Shown here: piece by piece, positions 61,050 to 64,000 of the stretch
Layout: each line of letters begins with the position of its first letter
Numbering within the stretch: the stretch's first letter is position 1
Assembly: GCF_963676685.1 (NCBI RefSeq)
Contig: NC_092355.1
Location: forward strand, 60,857,613-60,921,612
DNA length: 64,000 nucleotides
Origin: Mytilus edulis
Taxonomy: Eukaryota; Mollusca; Bivalvia; Mytilida; Mytilidae
Reading direction: 5' to 3'
Notes under the pieces: model-generated
The model's database searches: none
Seen by the model: only the letters and a program-made list of their open reading frames with translations
Told to the model about the DNA's origin: nothing
Made by a program: the position numbers and the translations under genes

Positions 61050-61720
61050 TCAAAGAATTGTACACCGGAGAGTGGTAACAGTGTAATTTTCCATATAACA
61101 AATATTGCCAAGGGGCATAACTCTTTAAAAAAAATTGTTCATCACTGATTTTCGAATTTATCCGAGACATTGATGATATAAACCTATAAAATAAATTTCA
61201 TAAAAATCTGACAAGAATTGTACACATGAGAGCGCTAACAAAGCAATTTTCCATATAATCAATATTTCCAAGGGGCATAACTCTTTTAAATTTTTGTTTA
61301 TTAACACTGACTTACAAATTTGTCAAAGACATTGATGATATAAACCTATAATATAAATTTTATATTAATCTGGCAAGAATTGTACATATTGTAGTGCTCA
61401 CAAGGCAAGTTTCCATGTGATTAATATTTCCAAGGGGCATTACTCTTTTAAAATGATTGATCGGTACTTATTTTTGAATTTGTCCAAATCATTGCTGATA
61501 TAAACTTATTATATATGTGTCATAAAAAGCTGGCAATAATTGTACAAATGAGAGCGCTAACGATGCAATTTTCCATAGAATTAATGTTTCCAAGAGGCAT
61601 AACTCGTTTAAAAATTATTGATCGGCACTGATTTTCGAACTCGTCCAAGACATTGCTAATATAAGCCTATGATATAAGTTTCATAAAAATCTGGCAAGAA
61701 TTGTACATGTTAGCGCGCAT
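61050..61720 (+). repeat. ~161-bp tandem repeat, four copies
   Basis: CCAAGGGGCATAACTCTT recurs at 61108, 61268, 61430 and 61590. Each unit also has CATTGATGATATAAACCTA and CAAGAATTGTACA. The spacing is 160-162 bp. Confidence 0.9.
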
Positions 61721-61914
61721 AGTATTTTGTCATGTGAGTAGTCATGCACACAAAAACTTAAAACCATAAGTTATTTGTGTAGAAGATTTAGATTTTCCAG
61801 TTTTTCTACCTTATGGAAGATATAAAACTACCGACCACTAGCATATACATATGACAGATGTGTGACTGATAAAGTTGTCCTTTAAACAAATGCTTTAATT
61901 AGATCGGAGATATA

Positions 61915-62215
61915 AGAAGATGTGGTATGACTGCCAATAAGACAACTCTCCATCCAAGTCACAATTTATAAAAGTAAACCATTATAGGTCAAAGTACGGT
62001 CTTTAACACGGAGCCTTGGCTCACACAGCACAGCAAGCTATAAAGGGCCCTAAAAATTACAAGTGTAAAACCATTCAAAATGGAAAACTAACGTTCTAAT
62101 CTATATAAAAAACGACAAACGAGAAATACTTATGAACCACATCAACAAACGACAACTACTGAACATCAGATACCTGACTTAGGGCAGGTGCAAACAAGCT
62201 CAGCGGGTTTAAACG
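61915..62215 (+). repeat. Mussel interspersed repeat, GATGTGGTATGA family
   Basis: AAGAAGATGTGGTATGACTG, CAAGTCACAATTTATAAAAG, TCAAAGTACGGTC, CACGGAGCCTTGGCTCACA and ACAAACGACAACTACTGAAC in the usual order. Best copy of the family in the window. Confidence 0.85.
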
Positions 62216-62726
62216 TTTTAATTGTACCAAACCTTCACCCTTATCTGAAACAATTGTGTAACATCACAACATAGAAAAATACAATATAAAATATCAATTG
62301 AAATGACTTAACTCAACCAAAAGACATATTAACACAAGTAAACATACACTGAACGAATGAATTTGATCTATGATACAGTGCAAATACAAAATCAATAAAA
62401 TAAGGGATGAATGATTAAAGTAACAGTTATATTCCGCTGTGAAATGCAAAACAATTTCAGAAAAAACAAAAATCTGTTTGTATTAGGTTTTGTTTTTTCA
62501 AAATTTTGGCATGAATCATCACTGAAGAGACAGTCATTGTTGAAGAAATGCGTATCTGGAATTGCAATGGTATAATTAATTTTATTAATTGACTAATTGC
62601 TACACATATTTTTCTCTGTACTCATGGTACTTGAAGGAATAGTGGGTATATATAGTTATGCATCTTAAGGTTAGTAAAAATAAAATGAATGTTAAATATT
62701 TTAATTATCACTATATAAAATGTTAC

Positions 62727-63176
62727 CTTTTGCTTTTTTGTCGTCAGCCTCATTCAGTTTTGTAACAACAATATAAATTGCATCTTGTGATAAAAAAGTT
62801 TGATGTGTGTGGTAAAATTCTTCATCTCCTGCAAAATCCCATAACAATAATGTGGCATACTCCTCTTTGTCATGTAAATCAACATTTGATTTAAGCATAG
62901 TTTCAATATCCTTTTTTGCCTGTTCTAATGATTGGTTTGGTTTCTGCGAGGTTACTGGAGGTTCAACTTGAGATTCAGTGGTTACTAGAGGTGTCATTAT
63001 TTTAGGCTGCTGATATACTGTCCCTGATTTTTTTGATTCATCAAAACTTGTTGCTGGTGTGTTGTCCTTAATGGCAATATGGGATTGTACTGGTTCTTCC
63101 ATTGTTCCTTTGTCCTGAAGTTTTCCCTCATATTCTTTCAATAGTCTTGCATGAGTTTCAGTTTCTTCATAGTTTC
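62727..63176 (-). CDS. Exon encoding a linker and the Roc G3 (switch II) region
   Basis: 150 residues in the frame used by the downstream exons. The first ~100 are hydrophilic and rich in Thr, Ser, Pro, Gln and Lys. The last ~45 match the Roc G3 region: LLLWDFAGDEEFYHTH, then a hydrophobic strand AIYIVVTKLNEA. WDFAG is the DxxG switch-II motif. The acceptor is CTATTGATAG at 63178-63177; the donor is AAAG|GTAACA with GT at 62726-62725, leaving phase 1. No ATG precedes the open frame in this exon, so it is internal. The P-loop (GxxxxGKS/T) must lie upstream, beyond this exon. A 9.5-kb repeat-filled intron follows. Confidence 0.75.
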
Positions 63177-64000
63177 CTATCAATAGAAAATAAAAGAAAT
63201 ATTTCTACCGCCATCTTAGATTGTAAAATATTAAAAAAAAATGGTCTACAGCTTTATAGAATTATATGTTTTTTTTAGATAGGATTGTAATTCAGTTGTA
63301 AGATTTTTCATCTAAAAATTAGTTTTATCTTATAATTAGAACTGTTTCCACATATTAAATGTATGTTACAATTTTATTTTAACATAGCAGTAAAAAGGGT
63401 GAAAACTCAGCTGATTAACCAGCTATTAAAAAGAATGTGTTGTAAATTTATATATTGTTTTTGGTAGCAAGAAAAAACAAGTTCTGCCATCCAAGTTTTT
63501 CATTTTATTTTCTGAAAATTCTATCGTTTATTTTACTTTCTATCATTCAAAATTAGTTTTCACTGTTTGTAAAATCTATAGAAAATCTGACAATTTTGTA
63601 AAACCTGAAGCTTGAAAAAAAAATCCTGTGACCCATTCTTTCTATTAAAATTTTGAAAAAAAGCATGATATAAACTACATGTTGGCAAATAATTAAAAAA
63701 TCTACCAATTTAATTAAGACCCTTATCTCCCCGGAGAAACACTGTTTATTTAGTTAAAGGTATAAAATAAGCAATGAACAGTTACAGAATAAAAATTTCG
63801 TATATTATTCCACCCTAATATCTGTTCTTACAAATTAGGTAATGAGTTTTAAAAAAATTAAGAAGCACCAAATGTCTGGAAGGATCAGCAAACGTTTTCT
63901 TTCTGGCAGTCCTGCGTCTGACAGAAAGAAATTTAGTTTCACAAACTATGTATAGGGGTTTAGATTACGGACAAATGAACTTAAAAGACTGCATACACTA
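63177..64000. other. Intron upstream of the first recognised exon; no exon seen
   Basis: No P-loop (GxxxxGKS/T) or other Roc segment can be read on the minus strand here, so the start of the gene lies further right. Confidence 0.5.

Larger units (their letters stand above)
44582..63176 (-). other. Gene model: Roc-COR-HEPN (DZIP3-type) protein, seven exons, 5'-partial
   Basis: Joining minus-strand segments 63176-62727, 53232-53075, 51637-50429, 50142-50062, 46252-46172, 45359-44906 and 44631-44582 gives one open frame of 827 residues. All six junctions have GT donors and AG acceptors and matching phases (1,0,0,0,0,1). Domain order is a low-complexity lead, Roc GTPase with G3 (DFAG, residues 114-117) and G4-like TWKD (192-195), COR (about 204-480), a Cys/His-bearing segment, two 27-residue linkers, and a DZIP3-type HEPN domain (about 665-800). 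ROCO proteins are GTPase switches that dimerise through COR; HEPN domains of this kind bind or cleave RNA. The 5' end, including the P-loop, lies beyond 64000. The Roc-COR and HEPN assignments come from motif recognition. Function (possibly innate immunity or stress RNA decay) is inference. Other exons could exist in the long introns. Confidence 0.75.

Noticed and set aside
55490..61720. Hammerhead ribozymes in the 140-165-bp tandem repeats (as in bivalve retrozymes)
   Set aside because: I looked for CTGATGA followed by a stem and GAAA; the CTGATGA words found (for example near 1573 and 60936) lack the rest of the core.

Overview
The window is AT-rich animal nuclear DNA, almost certainly from a marine mussel (Mytilus or a close mytilid). 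This rests on several interspersed repeat families I recognise as abundant in mussel genomes: the 'GGGCAATAACTCCTAAAGG' repeat, the 'GAAGATGTGGTATGA' repeat, the (ATTG)n-tailed repeat, and a Penelope-like reverse transcriptase. The only well-supported host gene has canonical GT-AG introns. There is no bacterial-style gene organisation.

Layout. Positions 1-44,500 hold no convincing host gene. They are a mosaic of tandem arrays (42 bp at 1.9-2.9 kb, ~62 bp at 19.5-23.8 kb, 73 bp at 32.1-35.1 kb, 23 bp at 36.0-36.5 kb, ~77 bp at 38.5-39.5 kb), non-autonomous DNA elements and fold-back elements (5.2-7.0, 8.0, 12.4, 13.3, 26.2, 35.3 kb), two nested insertions inside the 62-bp satellite, a decayed LINE reverse transcriptase (28.0-28.7 kb, minus) and copies of dispersed mussel repeats.

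Positions 44,570-63,176 (minus strand, running on past the right edge) hold one multi-exon gene that I assembled from seven exons with matching phases. It encodes a Roc (Ras-of-complex) GTPase segment, a COR domain, a Cys/His-containing segment, two 27-residue linker exons, and a C-terminal HEPN domain of the DZIP3 type that keeps an Rx4H motif. The 827 in-window residues stay open to a stop at 44,582 that overlaps AATAAA signals. The P-loop end of Roc lies outside the window. The introns are loaded with repeats, including a Penelope-like insertion, divergent tRNA-like SINE heads, an inverted copy of a 0.6-kb repeat that also lies downstream of the gene, and long hairpins.

Two repeat families share an architecture worth attention: internal direct repeats (~500 bp or ~165 bp), then a GAC-rich microsatellite, then a terminal hairpin and A-rich tail. 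In one of them the hairpin is closed by a C(TTCG)G tetraloop. The candidate system of most biological interest is the Roc-COR-HEPN gene: a GTPase-switch architecture joined to a putative RNase domain.
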